64,000 bases of DNA from an uncultured Bacteroidia bacterium. GTDB taxonomy: Bacteria > Bacteroidota > Bacteroidia > Bacteroidales > Prolixibacteraceae. Position 1 is the first letter of the stretch; every line of letters starts with the position of its first letter. Under the pieces are notes generated by a model. The model worked only from the letters and a program-made list of their open reading frames with translations. It did not search any database and was not told where the DNA came from. This document shows, in pieces, positions 18,044 through 27,514 of this stretch. The DNA lies in contig CAIVMQ010000034.1 in assembly GCA_903907075.1 (NCBI GenBank), positions 37,678-101,677 on the forward strand, in the 5' to 3' direction. The position numbers and the translations under genes were made by a program.

Positions 18044-19339
18044 TTATTTCAACTCAAAAACCCGAACATAATCAACAATCAACTGTTGAGAGGTCATTAT
18101 AGGGTCTACCCCTTTTGTACCTCCCCATCCACCACCGATGGCCAAATTGAGGATTAGATTTTGTGGTTTATTAAATGGCCAGGATAGTTTACTTGAGGTA
18201 TCGTGATAATCAAAATAGGATTTGCCATCGACCTCAATGGTGATTGAATTGGGCATCCAGATCAGTGTATAGGTATGAAATTCATTGCTCATTTTTTCCA
18301 CATCAACGATCGCTGTAGGCTGATTACGTAATTTAAAATAATAGGCACCGCAATGTATTGAAGCATGTGTTTTCCCTTTTCCTGTACTTCCATCTATTTC
18401 ATAACCTACATTTTCCATCACGTCTATTTCGCCACAATAGGGCCACGATAGTTCATCGATATACTCGTCACCTAAGAGCCAACCAGCGGACCAGGAGCCT
18501 CTTCCGACAGGCACTTTGGCCCTAAACTCAATTTTCCCATATAAAAAGCTCGCTTTACCTCTGGTCGTCAGTCTTGCCGAACTCCACGGGAAAGATTGGT
18601 CATTCTTTCGAGCTTCAATAATAAGGTTACCACTCTCTTGCCTGGCATTCTCTAACCGATCAGAGGTATAGTATTGCAATTCATTATTTCCCCATCCCCA
18701 ATTTCCAATATCGAAGGTCCATTTCGTTGAATCGGGTAATCCTGAACCGTTAAACTCATCACTCCAGGCTAATTGCCATATTTTACCATCGGCTTTTTGT
18801 TGTCTGACAATAGGTGAAGCGTTATGCTCTTTAATTAAGGAAAGTGTAATCTTATCTAAAACGACATCACCGTTTTCAATGTGTACTTTTAGATAGTGTA
18901 ATCCTGCTGCAAATGGAACGCCATCGGTTTGTGCAAACTCATTAAATTTGAGATTTTTCTTAGGTAACGTGAGGTTGCCCGTTATGTTATAAGTTCTACC
19001 GTCCTTATTGTTGATATAATCTTCGATCCAACAATTAGCCTCTTTCACATCTGCATTACGCCCAAGCAACCGCACACTATATCTGCCAGGGATGGCGATC
19101 TCTATTTTATAATTCAACCATGCCTGATCTCCCTTTGTTTGGACCGTAACTAAGTCTTTAGAATCAGTAATCACAGTTATATTCCCTGAATTACTAAGGT
19201 ATGACTCAGCTTCAATAACTAGTGACGGAGAAGCCATCTTACGGGCATTCCGTTCACTACAACTAAAAGAAGTTGAGCAAATTACAGCAAGAATACAACA
19301 GCAACAAATTACGTTAACCCTAATTTTCAGGAGAAGCAT
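18044..19339 (-). CDS. GH16 laminarinase-like lipoprotein with N-terminal CBM6-like module
   Basis: Endo-beta-glucanase. The N-terminus is hydrophobic and cysteine-rich (ICCCCILAVICSTSFSC), probably a lipoprotein signal with Cys27. Residues 38-172 form a beta-sandwich beginning VIEAESY, with a GDQAWLNYKIEIAIPGRYSV strand, resembling CBM6-type carbohydrate-binding modules. The GH16 domain starts near 188 (WQLAWSDEFNGSG). Its catalytic loop EIDVME at 304-309 gives nucleophile Glu304, Asp306 and acid/base Glu309, the ExDxxE pattern of laminarinases and lichenases. A W-G-W-G-NNELQYYT segment at about 214-225 is typical for beta-1,3-glucanases. It lies between a GH30 and another GH16 gene on the same strand. 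Confidence 0.92.
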   Translation of the reverse strand: MLLLKIRVNVICCCCILAVICSTSFSCSERNARKMASPSLVIEAESYLSNSGNITVITDSKDLVTVQTKGDQAWLNYKIEIAIPGRYSVRLLGRNADVKEANCWIEDYINNKDGRTYNITGNLTLPKKNLKFNEFAQTDGVPFAAGLHYLKVHIENGDVVLDKITLSLIKEHNASPIVRQQKADGKIWQLAWSDEFNGSGLPDSTKWTFDIGNWGWGNNELQYYTSDRLENARQESGNLIIEARKNDQSFPWSSARLTTRGKASFLYGKIEFRAKVPVGRGSWSAGWLLGDEYIDELSWPYCGEIDVMENVGYEIDGSTGKGKTHASIHCGAYYFKLRNQPTAIVDVEKMSNEFHTYTLIWMPNSITIEVDGKSYFDYHDTSSKLSWPFNKPQNLILNLAIGGGWGGTKGVDPIMTSQQLIVDYVRVFELK

Positions 19340-19396
19340 AAATTAACTTTAAATGAGTATTAACCCGCAGAAATTAAAGTCCAAAATAAAAATTAC

Positions 19397-20188
19397 TTAT
19401 TGATATACTCTAATATAATCAAACTCCATCGTTGCACTCTGCAATTGAGGATCCACAGCACCAGCAAAATTCCCCCCCATCGCGAGATTTAGAATAAAAT
19501 AGAAATTTTTATTAAACGGGGAATCAGGGGTATTTTTTACCGTGTGATAAACCTTTCCATCTACAGAAATCTTAACCGCAGTATCTGTCCATTCGATCCC
19601 GTAAGTATGGAATGAGGAAGAGGCATCTTTTATAAGTACTGTACTTCCATCTGCGGTTCCGCCAAATCTTCCGGGGTAAGCGAGTGTACCATAGATTTTG
19701 TTTGGCTCACTCCCCTTCCCTTCCATAATATCTAACTCGCCACACGCTGGCCAGCCCACTTTGTCGATATTGCTTCCCAGCATCCAGGCTGCAGGCCATG
19801 TTCCAATGCCTACCGGAAGCTTTGCACGTATTTCCACACGACCATATTTGAGCTCATATTTGTTTTTAGACAGTAACTTAGCAGAGGTAAACTCTTTACC
19901 TTGAAAATTTTCACGAATAGCCATTATCTTCAAGAGACCGCCTTTGACAATCGCATTAACAGGTCTGCTGGTATAATATTGAAGTTCAAAATTCCCCCAG
20001 CCGTCGACACCTGTTCCCAGATCATACCCCCATTTCTGAGCATCTGGGGTTCCGTCTGTATTAAATTCATCGGACCATACCAATTTGGTAAATCTTGATG
20101 CCTCTGCTTGTTGAGCATATCCAATTAAGCTATTACCTATGATGGTGAGTACTAAAAGAATCTGATACCCCCCTATTTTGAATCGCAT
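19397..20188 (-). CDS. GH16 beta-glucanase, single domain
   Basis: The smallest of the three GH16 enzymes, 263 residues: a signal peptide (1-25, ending YAQ) and one catalytic jelly-roll. LVWSDEFNTDG opens the domain at about 36-46. WGNFELQYYTSR is the substrate-cleft segment and ELDIME at 151-156 supplies nucleophile Glu151 and acid/base Glu156. MEFDYIRVYQ ends the fold, as is usual in laminarinases. No lipobox, so it is probably periplasmic or secreted. Intergenic gaps of 57 (to the CBM6-like GH16) and 42 bases (from the Calx-beta GH16) support a single transcript. Confidence 0.93.
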   Translation of the reverse strand: MRFKIGGYQILLVLTIIGNSLIGYAQQAEASRFTKLVWSDEFNTDGTPDAQKWGYDLGTGVDGWGNFELQYYTSRPVNAIVKGGLLKIMAIRENFQGKEFTSAKLLSKNKYELKYGRVEIRAKLPVGIGTWPAAWMLGSNIDKVGWPACGELDIMEGKGSEPNKIYGTLAYPGRFGGTADGSTVLIKDASSSFHTYGIEWTDTAVKISVDGKVYHTVKNTPDSPFNKNFYFILNLAMGGNFAGAVDPQLQSATMEFDYIRVYQ

Positions 20189-20230
20189 TTTATAATGTTT
20201 TATGTATATTAAAAATTAAAATATCTTGGA

Positions 20231-21430
20231 TTACTGAAATACCCTCACATAATCGACAAACATCTGTTGAGGAAACGGAGTGGAAGCATCCGGTGGTCCG
20301 GGCCAGTCTCCGCCTGTGGCAACATTAATTATGAAAAACTGATCGGCATTAAATGGATAATTATCCGGTCCTGCGTCAGTACTTGTTACCGTAGTGGTTA
20401 AATGGTCATCGACATAACATCTAATACTATCCTTTTTCCACACCATGCTAAAGACATGAAATTGCTGAGAAAAATTACCAGAAGAGAGTGTATAGTCTGC
20501 CCCTTTAGAAGCATGACCTCCGGCACCATCTTTCCAGTGCATTGTTGCTTTAACATTCGATGGTGCAGAGCCTACCAATTCCATAATATCTATTTCGCCA
20601 CATGCGGGCCAACCTACTGAAGAAATGTTAGTGCCAAGCATCCATAGTGCAGGCCACATCCCTTTGGCAACAGGTAATTTTGCCCTGATATCTATTCTAC
20701 CAAACTTGAAACTCTTCTTGTTCTGTGTTGTTAATCGTGCTGAAGAATAGTTAAAACCGGAGATAGCCTCTTTTCGTGCTTCGATAATCAGATTTCCTGA
20801 TGAAAGAAAAGAATTTTTTAAACTATTGGTATAATATTCCAATTCGCGGTTGCCCCATCCATTTGCACCATTTCCAATTTCCTGATTCCACACAGCTGGA
20901 TCAAGTTTTACCCCTGAAAACTCATCACTCCAAACCAGTGTATAATCCGGATAAGTTAATGGAGTAGAATAACCCGTGTTATCAGTAGGTAAATAGGTAC
21001 CGTCATTTTGAATCGTGCCGGTAGCTTTTCCCGATCCGGTTACTGTTGCATTTACAGGTGCGCTCAGTTCAAGAGAAAAAGTCTGTTCTGCTTGTCGCAA
21101 ACTGTCAGCAGGAATACTTACATCAATGAAGGCAAAACTTTTATTTGCTGCAATAGTTAAAGTTCCAGAAGTAGCAACGTAGTCTTTTCCACTCAATGCA
21201 GTTCCATCTTTTGTTGAATAATTCACCTTGATATCCTTTGGGTTGACAGGGGATACATTGATAAAGAACCGAAACGACGACACAAGCTTACTCTCCCGAG
21301 GTTGAATAACATCAGCTACCGATATCGTAGAGATTACCGGAACAGGAACTGGAACAGAATTATCAGATTTGCTGCAGGCACAAAAAAGTGACAGGTAAAT
21401 TAGGAGAATATAGATCTGTGAATTATTCAT
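20231..21430 (-). CDS. GH16 beta-glucanase lipoprotein with Calx-beta domain
   Basis: The protein has three parts: a lipoprotein signal ending LFCAC (Cys19); a Calx-beta-like domain at about 33-143 (DIKVNYSTKDGTALSGKDY, then GTLTIAANKSFAFIDVSI and QTFSLELSAP); and a GH16 domain from about 163. The catalytic loop EIDIME is at 279-284 (Glu279 nucleophile, Glu284 acid/base). The Calx-beta fold probably acts as a spacer that holds the enzyme away from the cell surface. A 233-base gap with a partial terminator (21617-21658) separates it from the PKD lipoprotein gene, so its expression may be partly uncoupled from susCD. Confidence 0.92.
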   Translation of the reverse strand: MNNSQIYILLIYLSLFCACSKSDNSVPVPVPVISTISVADVIQPRESKLVSSFRFFINVSPVNPKDIKVNYSTKDGTALSGKDYVATSGTLTIAANKSFAFIDVSIPADSLRQAEQTFSLELSAPVNATVTGSGKATGTIQNDGTYLPTDNTGYSTPLTYPDYTLVWSDEFSGVKLDPAVWNQEIGNGANGWGNRELEYYTNSLKNSFLSSGNLIIEARKEAISGFNYSSARLTTQNKKSFKFGRIDIRAKLPVAKGMWPALWMLGTNISSVGWPACGEIDIMELVGSAPSNVKATMHWKDGAGGHASKGADYTLSSGNFSQQFHVFSMVWKKDSIRCYVDDHLTTTVTSTDAGPDNYPFNADQFFIINVATGGDWPGPPDASTPFPQQMFVDYVRVFQ

Positions 21431-21616
21431 TTTACTGTATCAACAGGATAAAGATAGCGCACCAATCCGTTAAGTTGACCGGCTAAAGAGTGATTCTTAA
21501 AAGCTATACGGTTAACGGGAAAACAATACTCACATCCATACTACATGTATTTGGTGTTTCTCCAAAAGAGACTCACACTACGATGTGAACTAATTTCCAA
21601 TTAATTTACAGTATAT

Positions 21617-21658
21617 TTAAAACAGCCCAAAATAGGATCTATTAAGGGCTGCTTTAAA
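21617..21658 (-). terminator. Hairpin downstream of the susCD-PKD genes
   Basis: CAGCCC (21623-21628) pairs with GGGCTG (21646-21651), extended by AAA/TTT pairs across bulges, and is followed by TTTTAAAT on the minus strand. It lies just past the stop at 21664, so it may reduce transcription into the glycosidase genes. Confidence 0.5.
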
Positions 21659-21663
21659 TATAC

Positions 21664-22539
21664 TTATTGTACGCCTCTGAATGAAATATTTGTAAAAGAC
21701 ACACCGTCATTTAACTCCTGAGCGCCACCTTGTATTTCAAGCCAAATCGTTCCGCTCGTTTCAAAGGTGACAATTCCACCACTTTTAAGTCCTGAGTCTG
21801 GGTTGTTAATGGTTGAAAATAATCCTGACAAAGGAGGTCCTTGAACAGCCCAATCGCCCCAAATCCCAATTTCTCCTACCAGAATAGCACCGGTGTATTC
21901 AGTCAATTGTACAGGCTGGGAAGTACAAGCATAAACCTTAAACCAACCATTTGTTACTCCATTGGTTTTAAACGCCAGATCAACCTTGTATTTCTGACCA
22001 GCAACCACTTGAATTGGCTGATAGATTGCTACCTGACCCCAAGTCCATGGAGTATTATCAATTGTTGCCCAACCGCCAGAGAATACGACTGAAGCATCCA
22101 TATTATTAATACGTTGGATGGTCCATTGTGCAATATCCCCTGGGGTAGCCAATTTACCCCCTTTTACGAGGTTTCCAGATTTTGGATCGGCAACAGTTTG
22201 TGAATGGACAATTGACGAAGTAGCCATTCCACCATTAGTTACGAGTGTTAAAGCTATGGTGTACGTGTCAACATCAGGATAGAAAACGGAAACCTCATTA
22301 CCAGAAACCTTACCACCATTTCCTAAGTCCCAGTAAGCGATACCGGTAGTTGTAGATTTATTTTTCAAGATCCAGTGATTGGCATCAGCGCCAGCTATTT
22401 TTTCAATAGAAACTTGGTCGGCTGTCGGAGCTGCTCCTAAGCTATATACATCTTCCTTACAGCTAAAGAAAAGTGGAACGCTTAATAAACCAAGCGCTAT
22501 GATCCAGATATTTATTGATTTTAACATCTTATTTTTCAT
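21664..22539 (-). CDS. PKD-domain surface lipoprotein, likely glycan-binding (SusE-position)
   Basis: A 292-residue lipoprotein with Cys27 after VPLFFS. Residues about 45-115 resemble a PKD domain (WILKNKSTTTGIAYWDLGNGG, then a DVDTYTIALTLVTNGG strand). Residues about 125-291 form a beta-sandwich rich in Trp and aromatic residues (WTIQRINNMDASVVFSGGWA, TPWTWGQVAIYQPI), like CBM4/CBM-type sugar-binding modules. Its place directly after susD is where surface glycan-binding proteins are found in such loci. The ATG at 22539 is chosen; a TTG two codons earlier is the alternative. It starts 34 bases after the susD stop. Confidence 0.75.
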   Translation of the reverse strand: MKNKMLKSINIWIIALGLLSVPLFFSCKEDVYSLGAAPTADQVSIEKIAGADANHWILKNKSTTTGIAYWDLGNGGKVSGNEVSVFYPDVDTYTIALTLVTNGGMATSSIVHSQTVADPKSGNLVKGGKLATPGDIAQWTIQRINNMDASVVFSGGWATIDNTPWTWGQVAIYQPIQVVAGQKYKVDLAFKTNGVTNGWFKVYACTSQPVQLTEYTGAILVGEIGIWGDWAVQGPPLSGLFSTINNPDSGLKSGGIVTFETSGTIWLEIQGGAQELNDGVSFTNISFRGVQ

Positions 22540-22573
22540 ATACAAACTTTTTAATCAGTTAACTTACTAGAGA

Positions 22574-24085
22574 TTAATTATATCCAGGATTTTGGACTAG
22601 TTTTGTACCTTGTAATTCGCGGAAAGGAATAGGGAAAACCTCATGTTTCCCAGCTACAAAACCTCTGCCTGACAATTTAGAGCCAGCATCACCCCATCGT
22701 ACAAGATCAAAAAAGCGATAACCTTCTCCGGCAAGTTCTAATCTACGCTCTGCTTTAATAGCGGCAAGACTAACAGGCACTGAAGGTAATCCAACTCTTG
22801 ATCGTACAGCATCGAGTAGTGCCTGAGCCCTGGATCCTGATGCGCCTAATGCCTCAGCTTCTAATAGATAAGTATCAGCAAGACGTATTGCATAGGTATC
22901 TTGTTTATAATTTAAAACCGCATCTCCCGATCCTGTTGAAACATCAGCATTTGTTGGCATAAATTTATTCAGGAAGTAACCACTATTTTGATCACCGGCA
23001 AAATAATCAGCCTGATTTGAGATTTTCAATGCTTTCATATCAAGAACAGTTGCACCAAATCGGGGATCTCCCTGGATATTATCATAAAAATCCTGTGTAA
23101 ACACATTAAAGCTCCAACCTGAAGCTAAATCAGGTGCATCAGAACCGATCTTCACATAATTACGTGGACCTACCATAACATTAACAGTATTTCCCTCGTC
23201 GCTGCCACTACCCCAATTACCCCAGCCTGAGCTTCCGGTGCTGCTATGACGAACTTCGAATATCGCTTCAGAATTAAACTTATTGCTAACTACCCATAAG
23301 TCATTAAAATTAGCTAATAAACGATAACCATACTGACTTGTCCCCCCGGGAGTACCATTCACTTCAGCAAGTTGCGCTGCAGCAAGAGAGGCTTTCTTAT
23401 CGTAAAGATATACCTTCCCAAGCAACGCCTGTGCAGAGCCTTTTGTAAAACGTCCACCTTCAGTTGCAACCGGAACATTAGCCGGAAGATCGGGTATAGC
23501 TTCGGTTAAATCCTTTTCAATCTGTGCATAGATAGCATCTGGAGTAGCTTGAACCACCTGATACATATCTGTAGCAGTTAATGGATCAAGTAGAAGAGGG
23601 ATATTTTTAAACATGATCTCCAGGTTAAAATAGTAATAAGCACGCAAAGCTTTTGTTTCTGCGGCAAATCGTGTTTTTAACGAAGCATCCATATCAACCT
23701 TTTCAATTTTTGAAAGCAAGGTGTTCGCCCTGAAAATACCCTGGTAATAATCATTCCAGAAGCTGCCAGGCATAATAAGGGCAGTCATCGTAAAATGACT
23801 AAATCCATGAATACCTTCACCATCTGTTGGTCCACCACCGCCTGCAACCTGATCATCAGAACCTGCATTCATCATGGTGATCATATTTTCGAAACCGCCT
23901 GAATTCTTACGTACCACATCATAGACTCCAACAAGGGCTGAATAAGCCTGGTTTTTATCTGCATAGTAATTTCCTGAAAGGAACTGTCCTTTGGGTTGGA
24001 TATCGACAAACCCTTTTTCGCAGGAGACCAATGAAATCATTAGTGCCGCTGCTATAGATAAGTAACTACTTACTTTTTCTTTCAT
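22574..24085 (-). CDS. susD: SusD/RagB-family glycan-binding lipoprotein
   Basis: Surface lipoprotein that caps the SusC channel and captures oligosaccharide. Signal peptide with lipobox ending LVSC (Cys22). The following DIQPKGQFLSGNYYADKNQAYSA segment is the typical SusD start. TPR-like helices such as ALRAYYYFNLEIMFKNIPLL (written here only to residue 20 of that run) and an ERRLELAGEGYRFFDLVRWG block near the end are conserved in RagB/SusD. 503 residues is the normal size. It follows susC by 13 bases, the usual tight susC-susD pair. Sequence alone does not fix the ligand, but the GH16/GH30 neighbours indicate beta-glucan. Confidence 0.97.
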   Translation of the reverse strand: MKEKVSSYLSIAAALMISLVSCEKGFVDIQPKGQFLSGNYYADKNQAYSALVGVYDVVRKNSGGFENMITMMNAGSDDQVAGGGGPTDGEGIHGFSHFTMTALIMPGSFWNDYYQGIFRANTLLSKIEKVDMDASLKTRFAAETKALRAYYYFNLEIMFKNIPLLLDPLTATDMYQVVQATPDAIYAQIEKDLTEAIPDLPANVPVATEGGRFTKGSAQALLGKVYLYDKKASLAAAQLAEVNGTPGGTSQYGYRLLANFNDLWVVSNKFNSEAIFEVRHSSTGSSGWGNWGSGSDEGNTVNVMVGPRNYVKIGSDAPDLASGWSFNVFTQDFYDNIQGDPRFGATVLDMKALKISNQADYFAGDQNSGYFLNKFMPTNADVSTGSGDAVLNYKQDTYAIRLADTYLLEAEALGASGSRAQALLDAVRSRVGLPSVPVSLAAIKAERRLELAGEGYRFFDLVRWGDAGSKLSGRGFVAGKHEVFPIPFRELQGTKLVQNPGYN

Positions 24086-24098
24086 ATCTCTCTATTTT

Positions 24099-27000
24099 TT
24101 AAAATTGTAATTGAACGCCAAGCATCAAAGAACGAGCCTGAGGATAAACACCCTTATCTATTCCAAACACGCCACCACCAATTTCAGGATCAAATCCGGT
24201 ATATTTTGTGATGGTCAATAAATTTTCTGCGCTTAAATAAAACCGCAATTTTGACAAACCGATTTTACTATAAACACTACTTGGCAGGGAGTAACCAAGT
24301 TGAACAACTTTAAGACGAACATAATCGCCATTTTCTAAATAAAAGTCTGACATTTTACCAAAGTTACCATTGGTATCGTTGCTGGTAAGACGTGGGTATG
24401 TATTTGAAGTTCCATCGCCGGTCCAACGGCTTAGTGCCACAGTTTGCCAGTTTGAATTACCAATATCTAACCTACGTATTCCCTGGAATATTTTACTTCC
24501 GGCAGTACCTTGAGCAAAGACCATAAAATCGAATCCTTTATAATCAAAGTTTAAAGTAAGACCAAAGGTATATTTTGGAATATTATTCCCTAAGAATGTC
24601 TTGTCTTTATCAGTAATAACGCCATCCTTATCGGTATCTACCCATTTCCAATCACCGGGCTTTGCATTGGCTTGAATTAACCCTCCAGTAGAGTTAGTGT
24701 AAGCTGCAACATCTGCCATATTTTGAAAAATACCGTCTGTTTTAAATCCGTAGAATGAATTATACGATTGTCCAACCTGCGTTCTGGTTACAGGACCCAT
24801 AGATTGAAATGCCGCATCTCCGTTAATAAAGTTAACATCGGAAGCAATATAGGTAACCTTATTTTGTAAAAAGGCTACATTGCCATTTGCTGAAAAATTC
24901 AGCTCACCTAATTTTTTACGATAACCTAACTCCACTTCCAAACCTTTATTCTCCATATCGGCAATATTACCTACAGGAGAAGAAGATACCCCAACATAAC
25001 CCGGAATCGTAACCGGTCTTAAGATACCTGAAGTCTTTTTCTGATAATAATCAACAGTTAATGTTAATGAGTTAAACAGTTGTGCATCAAAACCAATATT
25101 TGCCTGAGAAGTTTCCTCCCAACGCAGACCAGGATTATCGAGCGACGAAGGAGCATATCCAGGTGTAATAGTTCCGGTATTGCCAATCGAATAATTAAAT
25201 CCGCCGCCAACAGTTGCCAAATAACCAAAATCACTAATCGCATCATTACCAACAACACCATAACCACCTCTGATCTTTAGCTGATTAATAATGTCATTGT
25301 TTTTCCAGAAATCCTCTTTTGAAACAACCCATCCAACAGAGAATGATGGGAAAACACCATATTTGTGGTTAGCTCCGAATCGTGAAGAACCGTCGCGACG
25401 ATAAATCCCGGTAAAGAGATATTTCTCTTTGTAGTTATAATTTAAACGAGTAAATAAAGAAGTTACACGATGTTGAACCATATCATAAGCACCACCAACA
25501 CGGTTTTTAGAATCTGGGATATTGAAACTAAATGAAGCATCCTTGTAACTAGAGACCGGCAAATCATAAAGTGTTACACCGGTATATCCTCCGATATTAT
25601 CAACATAAGCTCCCTGACCTACTAAGATATTGAAATCGTGATCACTAATTTTTTTGGCGTAGCTAATTGTATTCTCTAGATTGTAATTAAGTACATTACT
25701 ATTTGATTTGTAAATATTATTCTTAAGCACCGAATTTGTAGCACTTAGATAGGAAACAGGAGTAAAACCTTGGTCTCCCCAATAGGCTAACTTAGATCCT
25801 AATGATGATTTAACAACGATGTCTTTGGTGATATTAGCTTGCAAATAAGCATTTCCAACAAAATTATCTGACCATCCGAAAGATCCCAATCTTGTTTGAA
25901 TATAAGCCAACGGATTAATCATCTCCTGACCTACAAAAGAAGATATTCCATAAGGATTGCCATTGGGATCACGCATCACAGGATTAGTGCTGTAAGGTGA
26001 CGAATTTGCCACTGTTGGATCAGTGATAACTAATTTTGTTATCGGATCAAGACTTATAGCTGAAGATAAAGGACCACCAAATTCACTATTTGTATTTCCG
26101 ATACCCAATTTTTTCTGATGAGTATAACCAATGGTTTGACCGAAAGTAAAAATCTTAGATAATTTATGTGTTGAATTTAAGCGGAAATTCTTTTGAGTAA
26201 AGTTAGAGATATCAGAAGCTACAATACCTTGCTGATCCTGGATGCCAAAAGAGAGGTAGAAAGTTGATTTTTCATTACCTCCACTCATACTCATTTCGTG
26301 GTTATAACGTTGTGCGCTCGTATTAAAAATAGCTTTTTGCCAATCCGTACCAACACCTAAAGATGCCACATTGGGAAAGATAATATCGCCACCACCAGTA
26401 AAAGAACGCTCATTTAATAAGGTGCCATATTGGGTAGCATTTAACATATTTAGTGTTTTAGCCGGGCTAGAAGTCCCGTAAAAGCCATTGTAACTAACGG
26501 TTAATTTACCTGCCGATCCTTTCTTCGTGGTAACAAGGATAACTCCAGTAGCAGCACGGGTTCCGTAAATAGCAGCAGAGGCAGCATCTTTAAGAACCTC
26601 TATTGACTCAATATCCGACTGATTAAGGTAATTAATACCACCTGCATCAACGACTACTCCATCAACAACCCACAATGGATTATTTCCACCTCCAAAGGTT
26701 GTAATACCTCTGACGCGAATCGTGTAACCCGTGCCCGGTTCACCAGAGTTTGCAGCAACAGTAACACCAGCCACTCTTCCTTGTAAAGCACGTTCAGGTG
26801 CTCCGGGAGATTGTTTCTCGAGATCTTTGGCTTTTACACTTGAGATGGCTCCGGTAACGACACTTTTCTTTTGGGTACCATAACCAACAACGACAACCTC
26901 GTCGATTGCTGCAACAGTAGAAACCAATGCAGCATTAATAGTAGTGTTGTTGTTCACCGCAGTTTCCTGAGTGTTTAGACCAACAAAAGAAAATACCAAC

Positions 27001-27203
27001 GTTGCAGTTCCGGATACTTTAATGGTGTAATTCCCGTTTACGTCGGTTGTAGTACCGGTAGTTGTCCCTTTCACAGAAACGCTGACACCCGGAATAGGTT
27101 GTCTGTCTTCAGCAGAAGTAACAACCCCTTTTACTTGTATACCCTGCCCGTAGCCGAACATTGAGGATACAATAATTAGAAGAACTAAAATTGTTTTTTT
27201 CAT
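24099..27203 (-). CDS. susC: SusC/RagA-family TonB-dependent outer-membrane transporter
   Basis: Imports oligosaccharides across the outer membrane using TonB energy. Signal peptide 1-19; a carboxypeptidase-regulatory-like domain at about 22-95 (IPGVSVSVKGTTTGTTTDV); a VVVGYGTQKKSVVTGA TonB-box/plug junction near 105-120; and a plug with GVTVAANSGEPGTGYTIRVRG and the diagnostic IESIEVLKDAASAAIYG motif. The remaining roughly 800 residues alternate as barrel strands and end in Phe, as outer-membrane barrels do. 1034 residues is normal. It heads the structural part of the locus, behind a 311-base regulatory gap that contains phased direct repeats. Confidence 0.97.
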   Translation of the reverse strand: MKKTILVLLIIVSSMFGYGQGIQVKGVVTSAEDRQPIPGVSVSVKGTTTGTTTDVNGNYTIKVSGTATLVFSFVGLNTQETAVNNNTTINAALVSTVAAIDEVVVVGYGTQKKSVVTGAISSVKAKDLEKQSPGAPERALQGRVAGVTVAANSGEPGTGYTIRVRGITTFGGGNNPLWVVDGVVVDAGGINYLNQSDIESIEVLKDAASAAIYGTRAATGVILVTTKKGSAGKLTVSYNGFYGTSSPAKTLNMLNATQYGTLLNERSFTGGGDIIFPNVASLGVGTDWQKAIFNTSAQRYNHEMSMSGGNEKSTFYLSFGIQDQQGIVASDISNFTQKNFRLNSTHKLSKIFTFGQTIGYTHQKKLGIGNTNSEFGGPLSSAISLDPITKLVITDPTVANSSPYSTNPVMRDPNGNPYGISSFVGQEMINPLAYIQTRLGSFGWSDNFVGNAYLQANITKDIVVKSSLGSKLAYWGDQGFTPVSYLSATNSVLKNNIYKSNSNVLNYNLENTISYAKKISDHDFNILVGQGAYVDNIGGYTGVTLYDLPVSSYKDASFSFNIPDSKNRVGGAYDMVQHRVTSLFTRLNYNYKEKYLFTGIYRRDGSSRFGANHKYGVFPSFSVGWVVSKEDFWKNNDIINQLKIRGGYGVVGNDAISDFGYLATVGGGFNYSIGNTGTITPGYAPSSLDNPGLRWEETSQANIGFDAQLFNSLTLTVDYYQKKTSGILRPVTIPGYVGVSSSPVGNIADMENKGLEVELGYRKKLGELNFSANGNVAFLQNKVTYIASDVNFINGDAAFQSMGPVTRTQVGQSYNSFYGFKTDGIFQNMADVAAYTNSTGGLIQANAKPGDWKWVDTDKDGVITDKDKTFLGNNIPKYTFGLTLNFDYKGFDFMVFAQGTAGSKIFQGIRRLDIGNSNWQTVALSRWTGDGTSNTYPRLTSNDTNGNFGKMSDFYLENGDYVRLKVVQLGYSLPSSVYSKIGLSKLRFYLSAENLLTITKYTGFDPEIGGGVFGIDKGVYPQARSLMLGVQLQF

Positions 27204-27322
27204 AGATTTAAATTGAATTTGAAAATTTGTTAATGAAAAATTACCTTCAATTTACTTAAATAGTTTTAAGAAAAATTAATGTTAATTGATGATTAATTAA
27301 CGCTGAGTTAAATTTTATGTGG

Positions 27323-27357
27323 CAAATTAAACTATAAGAATCCAATAAAAATCAAAA
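27323..27357 (-). promoter_or_regulatory. Candidate susC promoter
   Basis: On the minus strand TTTTG (27357-27353) is followed after 22 bases by TTAATTTG (27330-27323), a near match to TAnnTTTG. Transcription would start near 27316, about 113 bases before the ATG. The spacing is slightly long and one -7 base is off, which fits a promoter needing an activator. Confidence 0.35.
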
Positions 27358-27361
27358 TTTT

Positions 27362-27413
27362 ATACAACAATAATACATCATACTTCAAAATTAAATACAT
27401 CAAAAATACATCA
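27362..27413 (-). repeat. Four phased direct repeats, probable activator binding sites
   Basis: ATACAACA at 27362-27369, ATACATCA at 27373-27380, 27395-27402 and 27406-27413 on the plus strand (TGATGTAT in the direction of susC transcription). Starts are spaced 11, 22 and 11 bases, that is, one, two and one helical turns, so all four face the same side of the DNA. They end directly upstream of the predicted -33 box of susC. Confidence 0.6.
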
Positions 27414-27514
27414 ATAAAATATTAATAAGTTGATAAACATAGTATTATAAAATAAATACTGTTTCAATAATTACACCCTAAAAGACAAAGTGATACTACA
27501 GCATAAAAAATCGA

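Larger units (their letters stand above)
27204..27514. other. Regulatory gap between the sensor/regulator gene and susC
   Basis: A very AT-rich stretch of 311 bases with no gene. It contains four ATACATCA-like repeats (27362-27413), a likely susC core promoter just downstream of them (27323-27357), and an AT-rich 5' leader of about 110 bases ahead of the susC ATG. No strong terminator for the upstream regulator gene was found. Confidence 0.6.
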
